DNA from: Opitutaceae bacterium
GTDB taxonomy: Bacteria > Verrucomicrobiota > Verrucomicrobiia > Opitutales > Opitutaceae
Length of the DNA: 64,000 bases
Direction: 5' to 3'
NCBI GenBank assembly: GCA_016711225.1
Contig: JADJTK010000010.1
Span: forward strand, 124,001-188,000
Shown: positions 1 to 9,243 of the stretch, piece after piece
Numbering within the stretch: position 1 is the stretch's first letter
Layout: each line of letters starts with the position of its first letter
Program-made: the position numbers and the translations under genes
Notes under the pieces: model-generated
What the model saw: the letters and a program-made list of their open reading frames with translations, nothing else
Databases searched by the model: none
What the model was told of the DNA's origin: nothing

Positions 1-1508
1 TCGACCCAGATGAAGCCGTCGCCATCCTCGGGCACGCCGAAGTTGTCGCCCAGTCCGGATACCGGGAAGCGCTCGAGTTGGAGGGCGCCGGGGGTGGGGG
101 TGAGCCAGCCGATCTCGCCGCGCGCCACGTAGAGCCAGCGGCGGCCGTCGCGGGAGCGGATGTTGACGCGGGCGTTGACGGGCCCGGGGGCGGCCAGGAC
201 CCAACCCGAGCCGGTGTAGCGGAAGATGCCCTCCTCGTTGCTGGCAAGCAGCGGGCCGGCGAGCGCGGAGATGGAATGCACGTAGCTGCCCGGAGGGGTG
301 TCGTCTTCAAGGCGGTCGAGCCGCTGCTCCGCGGTGTAGACGCCACGTAGGACGTGGCCGTCGGAGAGCAGCCAGATGCGGCCGTCGTGGCGAATGGGCT
401 GGGCGTAGGCCAAGCCGGTGGGCACGAGCGGGCTGAAGTGGGAGAGGCGCGAGGGGAATTCGATGCGCGCGATGCCCTCGTTGAGCAAGGCCCAGACAAT
501 TCCGCCCGTGGCGTAGTGGAGACGTTGGACGCGCGAGAGGCGTTGGTCGAGCGCACCGGCGAGCACCTGTACGATGCGGCCGGTGCGGTCGAAGAAGACC
601 AGGCCGAGGGAGTCGATCGCGGCGACATAGAAGCCGCTGCCGGCGGCGCAGAGATCGTTGATCCGGCGCCCGCCGGAGAGCGGGCCGGTAAGGGTGAAGG
701 GGCGCAGCGTGGTGCCATCGAAGAGGCGCAGGCCCCCGGCGTTGGTGCCCACCAGCGAGGTGGTGGCGTCGAACGCTGCGGCGCAGGTGATGGTGTTGGT
801 GGCGGTGGTGGCGCCGGCAGGGATGGTGGTGCGCAGGGAGTCCTCCTCGAGGCGAAGCACGGTGCCGGTGGCCTGCTCGCTGGCGAACACCACCGGGCCT
901 ACGGAGAAGACGCGTTCGCAGGCATTGAGCTGGCCGATGATGCGCGCCGTCTGTCCTGGTCGCCAGGAGACGAGGGGGCCGCTGCCGGAGTGCCAGTACC
1001 AGTTGCGGCCGGCGGTGGTGGCGATGGTGCCCACGGGCTGTTCATTGCGCTCGTTGAGCGGCACGGTGGCGACCGGCCGGTACTGCCAAGTGCCCTCGGA
1101 GCCGAACTCGATGCGGGCGAAGCCCCCCGGGATGCCGGCGTAGATGCCGCCCTCGGTGTCGACGGCCACACTCACGGTATCCACGCGGTGGCCGCCCTCG
1201 GACTGGCGGAAGACCTCCCAGCGCACGCCGTCGCCCAGGGCCAGCTCGCTGCGGGTGACCACCAGGATGCGCCCGTCGGGCAACTGGTGCAGATCGGTGG
1301 GAGCGGCGCTCAGGCCCAGGGCTTCCGTGCCCAGTACCACAAATGCCGGGGCCCCGGTTTCGACGGCCCCGGCCGGCGGCGCGGCTTGGGGAGGGTTCTG
1401 CGCAGCCGCCGGCCAAGCGGCAGCCACGGCGAGCAGGAGGCACCCCAGAATACGGCGACGCCGGGGACGGGCGAGGCAAGTCAACGGGGGTGCGGGGCGG
1501 AAAGGCAT
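1..1508 (-). CDS. Secreted beta-propeller sensor-type protein, cut by left edge
   Basis: An uninterrupted minus-strand frame starts at an ATG at 1508 and runs off the left edge after about 502 codons. The N-terminus looks like a signal peptide: a basic stretch followed by LLLAVAAAWPAAA. The rest consists of recurring propeller-blade-like segments, for example LPDGRILVVTRSEL, GGIYAGIPGGF, SLVGTNAGGLRLFDG and GIVWALLNEGIARIEF, of the kind seen in two-component regulator propeller proteins. In those families a C-terminal kinase, cyclase or regulator domain often follows, but that part lies outside the window. It is divergent from the LytS/LytTR pair at 1744-3599, so a shared signalling role is possible but only inferred. 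Confidence 0.72.
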   Translation of the reverse strand, partial: MPFRPAPPLTCLARPRRRRILGCLLLAVAAAWPAAAQNPPQAAPPAGAVETGAPAFVVLGTEALGLSAAPTDLHQLPDGRILVVTRSELALGDGVRWEVFRQSEGGHRVDTVSVAVDTEGGIYAGIPGGFARIEFGSEGTWQYRPVATVPLNERNEQPVGTIATTAGRNWYWHSGSGPLVSWRPGQTARIIGQLNACERVFSVGPVVFASEQATGTVLRLEEDSLRTTIPAGATTATNTITCAAAFDATTSLVGTNAGGLRLFDGTTLRPFTLTGPLSGGRRINDLCAAGSGFYVAAIDSLGLVFFDRTGRIVQVLAGALDQRLSRVQRLHYATGGIVWALLNEGIARIEFPSRLSHFSPLVPTGLAYAQPIRHDGRIWLLSDGHVLRGVYTAEQRLDRLEDDTPPGSYVHSISALAGPLLASNEEGIFRYTGSGWVLAAPGPVNARVNIRSRDGRRWLYVARGEIGWLTPTPGALQLERFPVSGLGDNFGVPEDGDGFIWV

Positions 1509-1743
1509 TTTCGGGGTCGGCCGGCCGGGAGACCATCCGAGGCCCGGGGCAGGCAGAGAAAAAGCGGAGCAGCCGCGGCAGGCAATGCCGGAGGTGCGCA
1601 GGGGCGGGATTTCCGGGCAGGGCGGAGACGCGGGCTTGCGCCGGCCGCCCGGCCGCTCTGGTCTCGGGCCCGGCCGCGCCGAACGAAGGACCGCTCACCC
1701 GTTCGGGCTGTTGTCTGCCGCGCTATCCTGCACCCTCCCGGTC

Positions 1744-2889
1744 ATGCCCGTAACCGCCCCCCCTGTGTCCGCCCCGTCCCGCGCCTCCCGCTGGCGAGGG
1801 CATCGGCGCTACTGGCGGGCGCAGCTTCTGGGGTGGGGCGTGGTCGGCACGGTGTTCTTCGCCCAGGACCTGCTTGCCGCGAAGGAGCGGGTGAATCATG
1901 CCGGCACTGCCGGCTTCCTGGTGTACTTCGCCCTGTGCGGGATCGGAGCCAGCCATATGTTGAGGTGTTGGATGCAGTGGCGCGGGGCGATCGTGGGCCG
2001 GTGGCAGCGGCTCGTCGGGCCGGGGTTGACCGGCGTGTTCGGGGCCGGCCTTTTCCTGGCGGGGGCGGTCTTCGCGCTGCCGTTGGCGGTGCCGGTCGCC
2101 CGGGCGGATCTTTGGACGGACAAGCCCGCGGCCGCCTTCGGCGGGATGCTGGGGTTTTGTGCGCTGCTGTGCCTGGGCTGGTTGCTGCTGTATCTCGGGT
2201 ACCAGTCGGTGCAGGCCTACCAGCAGGCCCTGGTTGAACGGGTGCGGCTCGACGCCGCGCTCAAGGATGCTGAGCTGCGCGCCCTGCGCGGCCAGCTCAA
2301 CCCCCATTTCCTCTTCAACGCCCTCAACGTCGTGCGCCGGTTGGCCGCCACCGACCCCTCGCGTACCCGGCAGGCGATCACACAGCTGGCTTCGCTGTTG
2401 CGCGACACGCTCAACGGCGGCGATGCGCCCACCGTAAAGGTCTCCGCGGAGCTGCGGCAGGTGGAGGCCTATCTCGACCTGGAGAAGCTGCGCTTCGAGG
2501 AGCGGTTGGAGGTGGTGGTGGATTGCGACCCGGCGGCCCTGGGGCGGCCGGTGCCGCCGTTCTCGGTGCTCACGTTGGTCGAGAATGCCGTCAAGCACGG
2601 CATTGCCAGCAAGATCGCCGGGGGGCGCCTGGGCATCCGGATCGTTGCCGAGCCCGAGCTCACCGTGGTGCGCATCACCAATCCGGGCCCGTTGGACGGG
2701 GCCCCCCGCCAGGGCCGGGTGGGGCTGCCCAACCTGCGTGAACGGATGCGCCTGCTGTACGGCGAGCGGGCCACCCTGACGATCGGGTGCGAGGACGGCG
2801 CCACGGTTGTATCGGAACTCAAGATCCCCAATGAGTGGCCGCTGGTGCACCCGCTGGTGGTCGAGCCGGGTCCCGCACGAATTTCATGA
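1744..2889 (+). CDS. LytS/YehU-type sensor histidine kinase
   Basis: This 381-residue protein has about four hydrophobic segments in its first 165 residues, making it an integral membrane sensor. A linker with VERVRLDAALKDAELRALRGQ leads into the LytS-family His_kinase domain, whose phospho-acceptor box LNPHFLFNALN is visible. The ATPase part contains LVENAVKHGI (N box) and GRVGLPNLRERM (G box). The ATG at 1744 was chosen because it precedes the basic, membrane-leading N-terminus; the frame is open further upstream but that sequence is not protein-like. The stop overlaps the next start in an ATGA junction, so it is translationally coupled to the LytTR regulator. The signal it detects is not evident. 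Confidence 0.9.
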   Translation: MPVTAPPVSAPSRASRWRGHRRYWRAQLLGWGVVGTVFFAQDLLAAKERVNHAGTAGFLVYFALCGIGASHMLRCWMQWRGAIVGRWQRLVGPGLTGVFGAGLFLAGAVFALPLAVPVARADLWTDKPAAAFGGMLGFCALLCLGWLLLYLGYQSVQAYQQALVERVRLDAALKDAELRALRGQLNPHFLFNALNVVRRLAATDPSRTRQAITQLASLLRDTLNGGDAPTVKVSAELRQVEAYLDLEKLRFEERLEVVVDCDPAALGRPVPPFSVLTLVENAVKHGIASKIAGGRLGIRIVAEPELTVVRITNPGPLDGAPRQGRVGLPNLRERMRLLYGERATLTIGCEDGATVVSELKIPNEWPLVHPLVVEPGPARIS

Positions 2890-3599
2890 GAGCCCTGATC
2901 ATCGACGACGAACGACTGGCCCGGGAGGAGCTGCGCGCCCTGCTCGCGGCCCACCCCGAGATCGAGGTGGTGGGTGAGGCCGCAAACGGTCCGCAGGCCC
3001 AGGCGCGTATAACGGAGCTGCGGCCCGAGCTGCTGTTTCTCGACATCCAGATGCCCGAGCAGACCGGCTTCGAGCTGCTCGGCGCGCTCGAGCCGCCTCT
3101 GCCCCAAGTGATCTTCGTGACGGCCTACGACCGTTTCGCGCTGCAGGCCTTCGAGAGCAACGCCCTCGACTATCTGGTGAAGCCGGTCGAGCCCGAGCGG
3201 TTGGCCCGGGCGTTGGCCCGGCTGGCGCTCGCGGAGAAGCCGCCGCTCTCCGCCGAGGGGCCGCTGGCGGCCGAGGCGCGGGTGTTTGTGCGCGACGGCG
3301 ACCGCTGCTGGTTTGTGCCGGTGCGTGATCTGGTGCTGCTGGAGGCGGACGGCAGCGCCACCCGGGTGTATTTCGGCCGCGAGAAGCCGTTGTTGGCGCG
3401 TGCGCTCACGGTGTTGGAGGCGCGGTTGCCCACGGACCGCTTCTTTCGGATCAATCGTTCGCAGATCGTGAACCTGCAGTGTATCGAGAGCATCGAGCCC
3501 TGGTTCAGCCGCTCGCTGCGCGCGAAGCTCACCGGCGGGCTGGAGGTGGAGTTCTCCCGGCGGCAGGCGCTGGCCTTCCGCGAGACGCAGGGCCTCTAG
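2886..3599 (+). CDS. LytTR-family response regulator
   Basis: This 237-residue protein has a receiver domain (residues about 1-120) with the acidic pair D7/D8, phospho-acceptor D53 in LLFLDIQMP, the FVTAYD switch segment and the conserved YLVKPV lysine. A C-terminal LytTR DNA-binding domain follows (about 140-235) with DLVLLEADGSATRVYF, FFRINRSQIVNL and RRQALAFRE. It is the cognate partner of the kinase encoded just upstream and overlaps it by 4 bases. LytTR regulators bind imperfect direct repeats upstream of targets; the divergent propeller gene or the protease array downstream are plausible but unproven targets. Confidence 0.92.
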   Translation: MRALIIDDERLAREELRALLAAHPEIEVVGEAANGPQAQARITELRPELLFLDIQMPEQTGFELLGALEPPLPQVIFVTAYDRFALQAFESNALDYLVKPVEPERLARALARLALAEKPPLSAEGPLAAEARVFVRDGDRCWFVPVRDLVLLEADGSATRVYFGREKPLLARALTVLEARLPTDRFFRINRSQIVNLQCIESIEPWFSRSLRAKLTGGLEVEFSRRQALAFRETQGL

Positions 3600-3992
3600 G
3601 CGGGCGGCGGCGCGAACGACCTGTACGAGGCGGGACCCGGTCTTCGGCCGAGCGGGCGCCGGCAGCGGTGGGCCGAAGAGAAAACGGCCGGCCCCCCTGT
3701 CCCGAGGAGCCGGCCGGTGGCGGCGCAAGTCCGCTTGGTTGTTGCTCCCGGCGGTGCGACTGTTGCCGGCGCCAGGATGGCCGAGCGGCACCGGTGCGGC
3801 GCGCGTAATAGGTTGAGTGGTCGCGGGCCGGGCCGGGCGGCGACCGGCCCCGGTTGGTCGGGTGGGGGCGGCACGATGCCGGGGCGGCAGGGACAACTCC
3901 CGGAGGCGGTGTGTTTTCACACCATGTTGCCGGGGCGGTGGCACCTTGTGGTTGATTCTCGGGGAGAGGGGCGTTGCGCTCGCAGCCACCCC
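3600..3992. other. Intergenic region, no gene; inverted repeat at 3685-3716
   Basis: No convincing reading frame is present. An 8-bp perfect stem (CGGCCGGC at 3685-3692, GCCGGCCG at 3709-3716) with a 16-base loop lies here. It is preceded by AAAA on the plus strand, so read on the minus strand it is followed by TTTT. It could end transcription of the two-component operon, but the plus-strand T tract is missing. Confidence 0.4.
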
Positions 3993-5246
3993 ATGTGTTG
4001 TTTATCCCATTCCATTGGCCGGCAGTGCCGCGCGGTATTCTGCGGACTCGGTCTGTCGGTCGCTGCCTCCGGATTCGCCGTGGTCGCCGTCGGCGATCTT
4101 GCGGTACATACCCGCGCCCGCACACCGGCGGCCTTGGACCCGGGGTGGAACAATGTCATTTCGCCCAACGGGTCCTCGGGGGTGTATCTCGGCAACCGCT
4201 GGGTGATAACCGCCGGCCACGTGATGGTGCCCGCTTCGGTGCCGATCGGCGGCATCCTGTTCGAGGTGGAGTCCAATTCGGACGTGCGCATGCGCCGCCT
4301 CGACAACGCCGACTGGGCCGACCTGCAGCTGTTCCGCCTAAAAACCGCCCCGGCCCTGCCGGCGATCGCGCTCATCGACTCGCCACTGGCCGTCGGCACG
4401 GAGATCACGTTGATCGGCTTCGGCGGTTGGTGCGGCGAGGCGGCAGCGTTCGACGCGAACTGGAATTCGGTGCCGGTGGAGGCATCCGCGCCCTACACCG
4501 GGTACTGGCGCAGCGGTTGGGGGAAGTGCTGGGGTACCAATCGGGTGAGCGGTATCACTGATTTTGACGACGGGGCGGGCCTGGCGCGCGTATATACCGC
4601 GGTCTTCGATGCGCCCGGAGCGGGCAGTGACGCGACGGCCGACGAGGCGCTCATCGCCCCGAGCGACTCGGGAGGGGCGATCTTCGCGCAGGTGAACGGG
4701 CAGTGGCGCCTGGCCGGCACGATGATCGACCTGGCAGTGGTCGGTGGGCGCAATTGGTTTCTCCCGATCGCGGTCCATGGCGATTGGACCTATGCGGTGG
4801 AACTCGCCGCGTATCGGCCGCAGATTGATGCGGTGCTCGCGTGCGCCACGCAGTACGATGTGTGGCAGTACAAGATTTTTCGCGGCACCGCAACCAGTGT
4901 CACGGCCGATCCCGACGGCGACGGCTTCACCAATCTAGAGGAGTATGCCTACGGGCTGGATCCCAAGGTGAGGAACCCGCGCTCGGCCGCGCCGCAGATC
5001 GGGTTTTCCGCGTACGCTGACGGATCGGCGCTCACGGTGACGTTCACGCGTAACAAACTCGCCACCGACGCCCTGCCGGTTGTCGAGGTGTCGGATGATC
5101 TGGTGACGTGGAGCAGCGGCGCGGGGGCGACGGTGGAGCTTCCGTCGGTGGCGTTGGCCGGCGATGTCGAGCGCGCCACGGTGCGGGATGCCACGCCGCT
5201 GGCGAAGGCGCCGCGACGGTTCCTGCGGGTGCGGGTGGCGCGGTGA
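3993..5246 (+). CDS. Secreted trypsin-fold serine protease homologue, copy 1
   Basis: This is a 417-residue exported protein. A signal-peptide-like N-terminus (LGLSVAASGFAVVAV) precedes a chymotrypsin-fold domain that keeps the catalytic triad: His in WVITAGH, Asp in the WADLQLFRL segment and Ser in APSDSGGAIF. After residue about 290 comes DPDGDGFTNLEEYAYGLDP, an EF-hand/thrombospondin-type-3-like Ca-binding motif, then a C-terminal beta domain with EVSDDLVTWSSG. The ATG at 3993 is the nearest one giving a short signal peptide. It heads a tandem array of three paralogues on the same strand. The substrate is unknown. Confidence 0.82.
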   Translation: MCCLSHSIGRQCRAVFCGLGLSVAASGFAVVAVGDLAVHTRARTPAALDPGWNNVISPNGSSGVYLGNRWVITAGHVMVPASVPIGGILFEVESNSDVRMRRLDNADWADLQLFRLKTAPALPAIALIDSPLAVGTEITLIGFGGWCGEAAAFDANWNSVPVEASAPYTGYWRSGWGKCWGTNRVSGITDFDDGAGLARVYTAVFDAPGAGSDATADEALIAPSDSGGAIFAQVNGQWRLAGTMIDLAVVGGRNWFLPIAVHGDWTYAVELAAYRPQIDAVLACATQYDVWQYKIFRGTATSVTADPDGDGFTNLEEYAYGLDPKVRNPRSAAPQIGFSAYADGSALTVTFTRNKLATDALPVVEVSDDLVTWSSGAGATVELPSVALAGDVERATVRDATPLAKAPRRFLRVRVAR

Positions 5247-5277
5247 GGGGGCGATCACCTCTGCTTTGTCCCGACCC

Positions 5278-6519
5278 ATGCATTTCTCCTCTCAACGATC
5301 CCGCCGGCTGCGCCGCGCGGCACTCCTGGTTGCGGGTCTGGGCGCGGTGACATCCTCGGCGCCAGCGTTGGTTACCATCGGCGATCCCGCGGTGCACCTT
5401 ATTGCGCCCACGCCGGCATCGGCCGATCCGGGTTGGCGGCGGACGGGCGGCGACGGCATCTACATCGGCCATGGCTGGATGATCACCGCCGGACACACCG
5501 GGTTTGGTGGTGGAGCGACGATCGACGGTGGATTCTACGACGCCTACCTTGGGTCCGATATCCGGTTACGCACGCTCGACGGCGCTGGAGACACCGATCT
5601 GCGGATGTACCGGCTGAAGTCGTCGCCGCCATTGCCAGCGATCAATGTGATCGATACCTCCCTGGCGCCGGGGACGGCGGTGACCCTGATCGGTAGCGGT
5701 CTCCGGCGCGGCGCGGCGGTGAAGTACGATGCGGCGTGGCATCTCAACGGTACGCCGGTGGCGTACACCGGTTTCCTCTTCGGGACGGAGATCGGGGTGA
5801 AGAGCTGGGGCACGAACCGCATCACAAGCGGCGTCGATTACGACGACGGTTACGGAATGGCCCGCTGCTACACCGCGGATTTCACCGCGCCCGGTTCAGG
5901 CAGCACCGCGACGGCCGACGAGACGCTCATCGCCGTGGGCGACTCGGGCGGGTCGATGTGGGCCTCCGTTGTCGGCGAGTGGCGGCTGGCTGGCGTGTTG
6001 ATCGACCTGGGCGTATTGCCCGGACAGAACTGGGGCGAGGCGGCGATCCACGGCGACTGGACCTACGCGGTGGATCTGGCCCCGTATCGACCGCAGATCG
6101 ATGCGCTGCTGGCGTTGTCGACTCCCTACGAGTTCTGGCAGTACAAGAACTTTCGTGGCACGCCGACCGCTGCCACGGCCGATCCCGACGGCGACGGTTT
6201 CACCAACCTCGAGGAGTATGCCTACGGGCTGGATCCCAAGGCGAAGAACCCACGCTCGGCTGCGCCGCAGATCGGACTCTCCACGTACGCGGACGGCCGG
6301 GCCCTCACCGCCACGTTCACGCGCTACAACTTCGCGTACGATACGCCGGTGGTGGTGGAGGTGTCGGAGGATTTGGTGACGTGGCGCAACGGCCCCGGGG
6401 CGACCATCACCTTGACCATCCTGGAACCGCACACGCCGGTGCAGGCCTTTGTGGTGCGTGATGCCACGCCGAGCACCGGTGCGAACCGACGATTCATGCG
6501 GGTGCGGGTGGCGCGGTGA
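5278..6519 (+). CDS. Secreted trypsin-fold serine protease homologue, copy 2
   Basis: This 413-residue paralogue of the flanking genes starts 31 bases after copy 1. A signal peptide (basic QRSRRLRR then AALLVAGLGAVTSSAPA) is followed by the protease domain with His in GWMITAGHTGF, Asp in GDTDLRMYRL and Ser in VGDSGGSMW, so the triad is intact. The same DPDGDGFTNLEEYAYGLDP motif joins it to the C-terminal DLVTW domain. The last 80 residues differ more from copies 1 and 3 than those two do from each other (TITLTILEPHTPVQ replaces the VELPSVALAGDVERA type). Its role is unknown; extracellular or cell-surface proteolysis is inferred. Confidence 0.82.
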   Translation: MHFSSQRSRRLRRAALLVAGLGAVTSSAPALVTIGDPAVHLIAPTPASADPGWRRTGGDGIYIGHGWMITAGHTGFGGGATIDGGFYDAYLGSDIRLRTLDGAGDTDLRMYRLKSSPPLPAINVIDTSLAPGTAVTLIGSGLRRGAAVKYDAAWHLNGTPVAYTGFLFGTEIGVKSWGTNRITSGVDYDDGYGMARCYTADFTAPGSGSTATADETLIAVGDSGGSMWASVVGEWRLAGVLIDLGVLPGQNWGEAAIHGDWTYAVDLAPYRPQIDALLALSTPYEFWQYKNFRGTPTAATADPDGDGFTNLEEYAYGLDPKAKNPRSAAPQIGLSTYADGRALTATFTRYNFAYDTPVVVEVSEDLVTWRNGPGATITLTILEPHTPVQAFVVRDATPSTGANRRFMRVRVAR

Positions 6520-6711
6520 GGCGGCCGTGGGTCGCCCGTTTGGCATGCCCCGTCGGGTGCTGGGTGCGCAGCGGGGACCGGGACGGTGCCGGTCGGGTCG
6601 GAACGGGCGACACGCGGCCGCGCGGGGCATCTTTTCACGCCAAGTTCTCGAAACGGTGCGATCTTGAGATTGCACGGGCGGCTGCGGGCGGCTCCGTTCT
6701 CCTGATTTCTC

Positions 6712-7944
6712 ATGCCTCGTCGCCCCCCTATGCTTGGCCGGTACCCCCGCACCGCGTCGCTTGCCCTCGGATTGCTGGCGGCTTCATCCCTAGTGGCCGT
6801 GGTTTCCATCGGCGATCCCGCCGTGCAATTGGCGCGGCCGGCGGATGACCCGGGCTGGGACAGCGTCGTCACTCCCGCCAGGGCTTCGGGTGTGTATCTG
6901 GGGAATCGCTGGGTGCTTACGGCTGGACACATCGGGTTTCCAACCACGTGCGTCGGGGATGCTTGGGATATCGCCACTCAGCCTGGAGCGTGGGTCCATC
7001 TGCGGGCGCCCAACGGCTCCGCGGAGACGGACCTGCTGCTGTTTCGCCTGTCGGTCGACCCGAAGGTGCCGGTGGCGAAGGTCATCGATGCCCCGCTTCC
7101 GTTGGGAACTGAGATCGTGATGCTCGGATACGGGCTTCACCATGGAGACCCCGTCTCGTACGACGTCAACTGGGTGGTCGGCGGTTTGCCGGTGCGCTAC
7201 ACCGGGTTTCTGGTGTCCGGATGGGGCAAGAGCTGGGGGACGAATCGTATCAGTGGGATTACCGAGGGGGACTACGGTATCGGGCCGTGCCGAGTGTATG
7301 TCGCCGCGTTCGACCAGCCCGGGGTCGGCGGCAACGCCACCGCGGCGGAAGCGATGATCACAACCAGCGATTCTGGCGGGGCGGTCTTTGCGAAGATCGG
7401 CGGCCAGTGGCGGCTTGCCGGGATCATGGTCCAGTATCCCGACCTGCCCGGGCAGCCTGTCTATACCGCGATCTGGGGCAATGAGACCTGGGCGATGGAG
7501 CTGGCTGCGTATCGGCCGCAAATCGACGCCGTCCTCGCGCTGTCGTCCGGCTACGACATCTGGCAGTATCAGCGCTTTCGCGGCACGGCGACCGGCGCCA
7601 CGGCCGATCCGGACGGCGACGGTTTCACCAATCTCGAGGAGTATGCCTACGGGCTGGATCCCAAAGCGAAGAACCCGCGCTCGGCCGCGCCCCAGGTGGC
7701 GACGGTGCCCTATGCCGATGGGCAGGCGCTCACGGCGACGTTCACCCGTAACAAGCTCGCGACCGATGCCCCGCCGGTTGTCGAAGTGTCGAGCGATCTG
7801 GTGACGTGGAGTAGCGGCGCGGGAGCGACGGTGGAGCTTCCGGCGGTGGCGTTGGCCGGCGATGTCGAGCGCGCCACGGTGCGGGATGCCACGCCGCTGG
7901 CGAAGGCGAACCGGCGCTTCCTGCGGGTGCGGGTGGCGCGGTGA
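6712..7944 (+). CDS. Secreted trypsin-fold serine protease homologue, copy 3
   Basis: This 410-residue third member of the array has signal peptide YPRTASLALGLLAASSLVAV, catalytic His in WVLTAGHIGF, Asp in AETDLLLFRL and Ser in TSDSGGAVF. The Ca-binding-like DPDGDGFTNLEEYAYGLDP motif and the C-terminal SSDLVTWSSG domain follow. Its final section is almost identical at DNA level to that of copy 1, with more than 60 identical bases around 7851-7913 and 5151-5213, which suggests recent duplication or gene conversion. The ATG at 6712 was chosen; one at 6730 is also possible. The 190-base gap before it makes separate transcription possible. Confidence 0.82.
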   Translation: MPRRPPMLGRYPRTASLALGLLAASSLVAVVSIGDPAVQLARPADDPGWDSVVTPARASGVYLGNRWVLTAGHIGFPTTCVGDAWDIATQPGAWVHLRAPNGSAETDLLLFRLSVDPKVPVAKVIDAPLPLGTEIVMLGYGLHHGDPVSYDVNWVVGGLPVRYTGFLVSGWGKSWGTNRISGITEGDYGIGPCRVYVAAFDQPGVGGNATAAEAMITTSDSGGAVFAKIGGQWRLAGIMVQYPDLPGQPVYTAIWGNETWAMELAAYRPQIDAVLALSSGYDIWQYQRFRGTATGATADPDGDGFTNLEEYAYGLDPKAKNPRSAAPQVATVPYADGQALTATFTRNKLATDAPPVVEVSSDLVTWSSGAGATVELPAVALAGDVERATVRDATPLAKANRRFLRVRVAR

Positions 7945-7955
7945 GCGGCCGGAAA

Positions 7956-8026
7956 CAGGCAGCGTGCTTGCACGCGCCTTGTCCGCTCGAGCATTCGCCC
8001 CGGAGCGCGTGCGAGTACGCTGCCTG
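7956..8026. repeat. Imperfect inverted repeat (REP-like)
   Basis: Arms CAGGCAGCGTGCTTGCACGCG (read to 20 bases) near 7956-7978 and their imperfect complement at 8001-8026 form a long palindrome between the convergent protease and lacI genes. It may act as a bidirectional terminator or be a dispersed palindromic element. Confidence 0.5.
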
Positions 8027-8061
8027 CTACAAACGGCCCACGGGCGCCGGCCCCCGCGGGC

Positions 8062-9117
8062 TCACTCCCCGAGGGCGGGCGTGCTGGCGGCGCCCGGACG
8101 TGGCGGGAGCGAGTGGCCGTCGCGCCAAGTGCCCTCCACGTAGGTGGTGGTGGCGATGGCCGGCACTCCGTATTTGTTTTGCTGTAACTGGCCGGCGAGC
8201 AACTCGACGGCCAGGCGCCCCACCTCGTTGTGGTTTTGCACGACCCCGGCGGTCTTGCCGCTGAGGTCGTCGAGGAAGATGTCGACGAAGGCGAGGTCCT
8301 TGGGGATGCGCAGGCCCAGCTCCTTGAAGGTGGCGGTGACGAACTCGGCCTTGCCGATGACCGCGTCCGGCTTGGTGCGACGCAGCCAGTCGGCGAGGGG
8401 CTCGCGGTTGGGGATGAGATAGGGCGCGAGGCGGTCGGCTGGGGCCAGGGCCTGCTGCTCCCAGAGGTAGCCGGCGCGCCAGAGGTGGTCGACGGTGATG
8501 TCCCAGCCCTCGTCGATCACGAAGCCGATCCGGCGGTAGCCGGCGGCAAGCACCTTCTGCATGGCCAGACGGATGATCTGGAGTTGGTCGTTGGTTACGA
8601 GCGGGAGCTGGGGCTCGTGCGGGAAGTAATCGATCTTCACCGCCGCAAAGCGCGTCCAGTCGAACTGGAGCGCCACGTCGATCTCGCGCACATGGGAGGC
8701 GATGATCACGCCGTTGATGCCGCGGGTGTGCAGGATGCGGCTGAGGCGGCCGTGGGTGAGCCCGGGCTCGCGCATCCAGAAATGCTCGAGGTGGTAGCCC
8801 AGCTCGCGGGCGCGGGTCTCCGCCCCGGCATAAAAATCGGGATGCGCGGTGACCTCGCGCCAGCCCATGCGGGTGTTCCAGTTGGTTACGTAGGCGAGGG
8901 TGGGGGGGCTGCGGCGGGCGGCGGTGTTGCCGCGGTAGGCCACGAGGGCCTGCAGCATCGGGTCGGGGGCGTAGCCGAGCTCGTCGGCGAGCTTGCGGAT
9001 ACGCTCGCGGGTGGCGGCGGGCAGGCGCGGGCTGTTGCGCAGGGCGAGGGAGACGGTCGTCACGTGCACGCCGGCCTGGGTGGCGATGGCGGCGAGGGTG
9101 ACGCGGGGGCGGTTCAT
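8062..9117 (-). CDS. LacI-family transcriptional regulator of the xylan locus
   Basis: This 351-residue protein has an N-terminal LacI helix-turn-helix (VTLAAIATQAGVHVTTVSLA, residues about 6-25) and a hinge region leading to a periplasmic-binding-protein-like effector domain. Visible family features are GVIIASHV, GYRRIGFVID and the C-terminal NHNEVGRLAVELLAGQL helix. It is divergent from xylA with a 126-base intergenic region, the usual arrangement for a local repressor or activator. Xylose, a xylo-oligosaccharide or an aldouronic acid is the likely inducer by context, but the ligand cannot be read from the sequence. Confidence 0.9.
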   Translation of the reverse strand: MNRPRVTLAAIATQAGVHVTTVSLALRNSPRLPAATRERIRKLADELGYAPDPMLQALVAYRGNTAARRSPPTLAYVTNWNTRMGWREVTAHPDFYAGAETRARELGYHLEHFWMREPGLTHGRLSRILHTRGINGVIIASHVREIDVALQFDWTRFAAVKIDYFPHEPQLPLVTNDQLQIIRLAMQKVLAAGYRRIGFVIDEGWDITVDHLWRAGYLWEQQALAPADRLAPYLIPNREPLADWLRRTKPDAVIGKAEFVTATFKELGLRIPKDLAFVDIFLDDLSGKTAGVVQNHNEVGRLAVELLAGQLQQNKYGVPAIATTTYVEGTWRDGHSLPPRPGAASTPALGE

Positions 9118-9170
9118 GGTTGCCGAGCTAGAACGGTGGCGGGGCGCAGTGCAATTCTATCGTTAGCACC

Positions 9171-9180
9171 ATCGATCGAT
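9171..9180. promoter_or_regulatory. Possible LacI-type operator palindrome
   Basis: A perfect 10-bp palindrome, ATCGATCGAT, lies in the lacI-xylA divergent intergenic region, 64 bases before the xylA start. Its position suits an operator for the adjacent LacI regulator. Such a short palindrome can occur by chance and its centre is not the common CG of LacI sites. Confidence 0.25.
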
Positions 9181-9243
9181 TGAGCTTGTCCGCTGGCCGC
9201 TCGACTAAAGACGTCTGCTCCGGCATAACCCCTGACGATTCCC

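Noticed and set aside
354..2237. Long plus-strand open frame of over 600 codons at the left end
   Set aside because: It is antisense to the propeller gene and overlaps the kinase in another frame; its Gly/Ala/Arg-rich composition is typical of a shadow in high-GC DNA.
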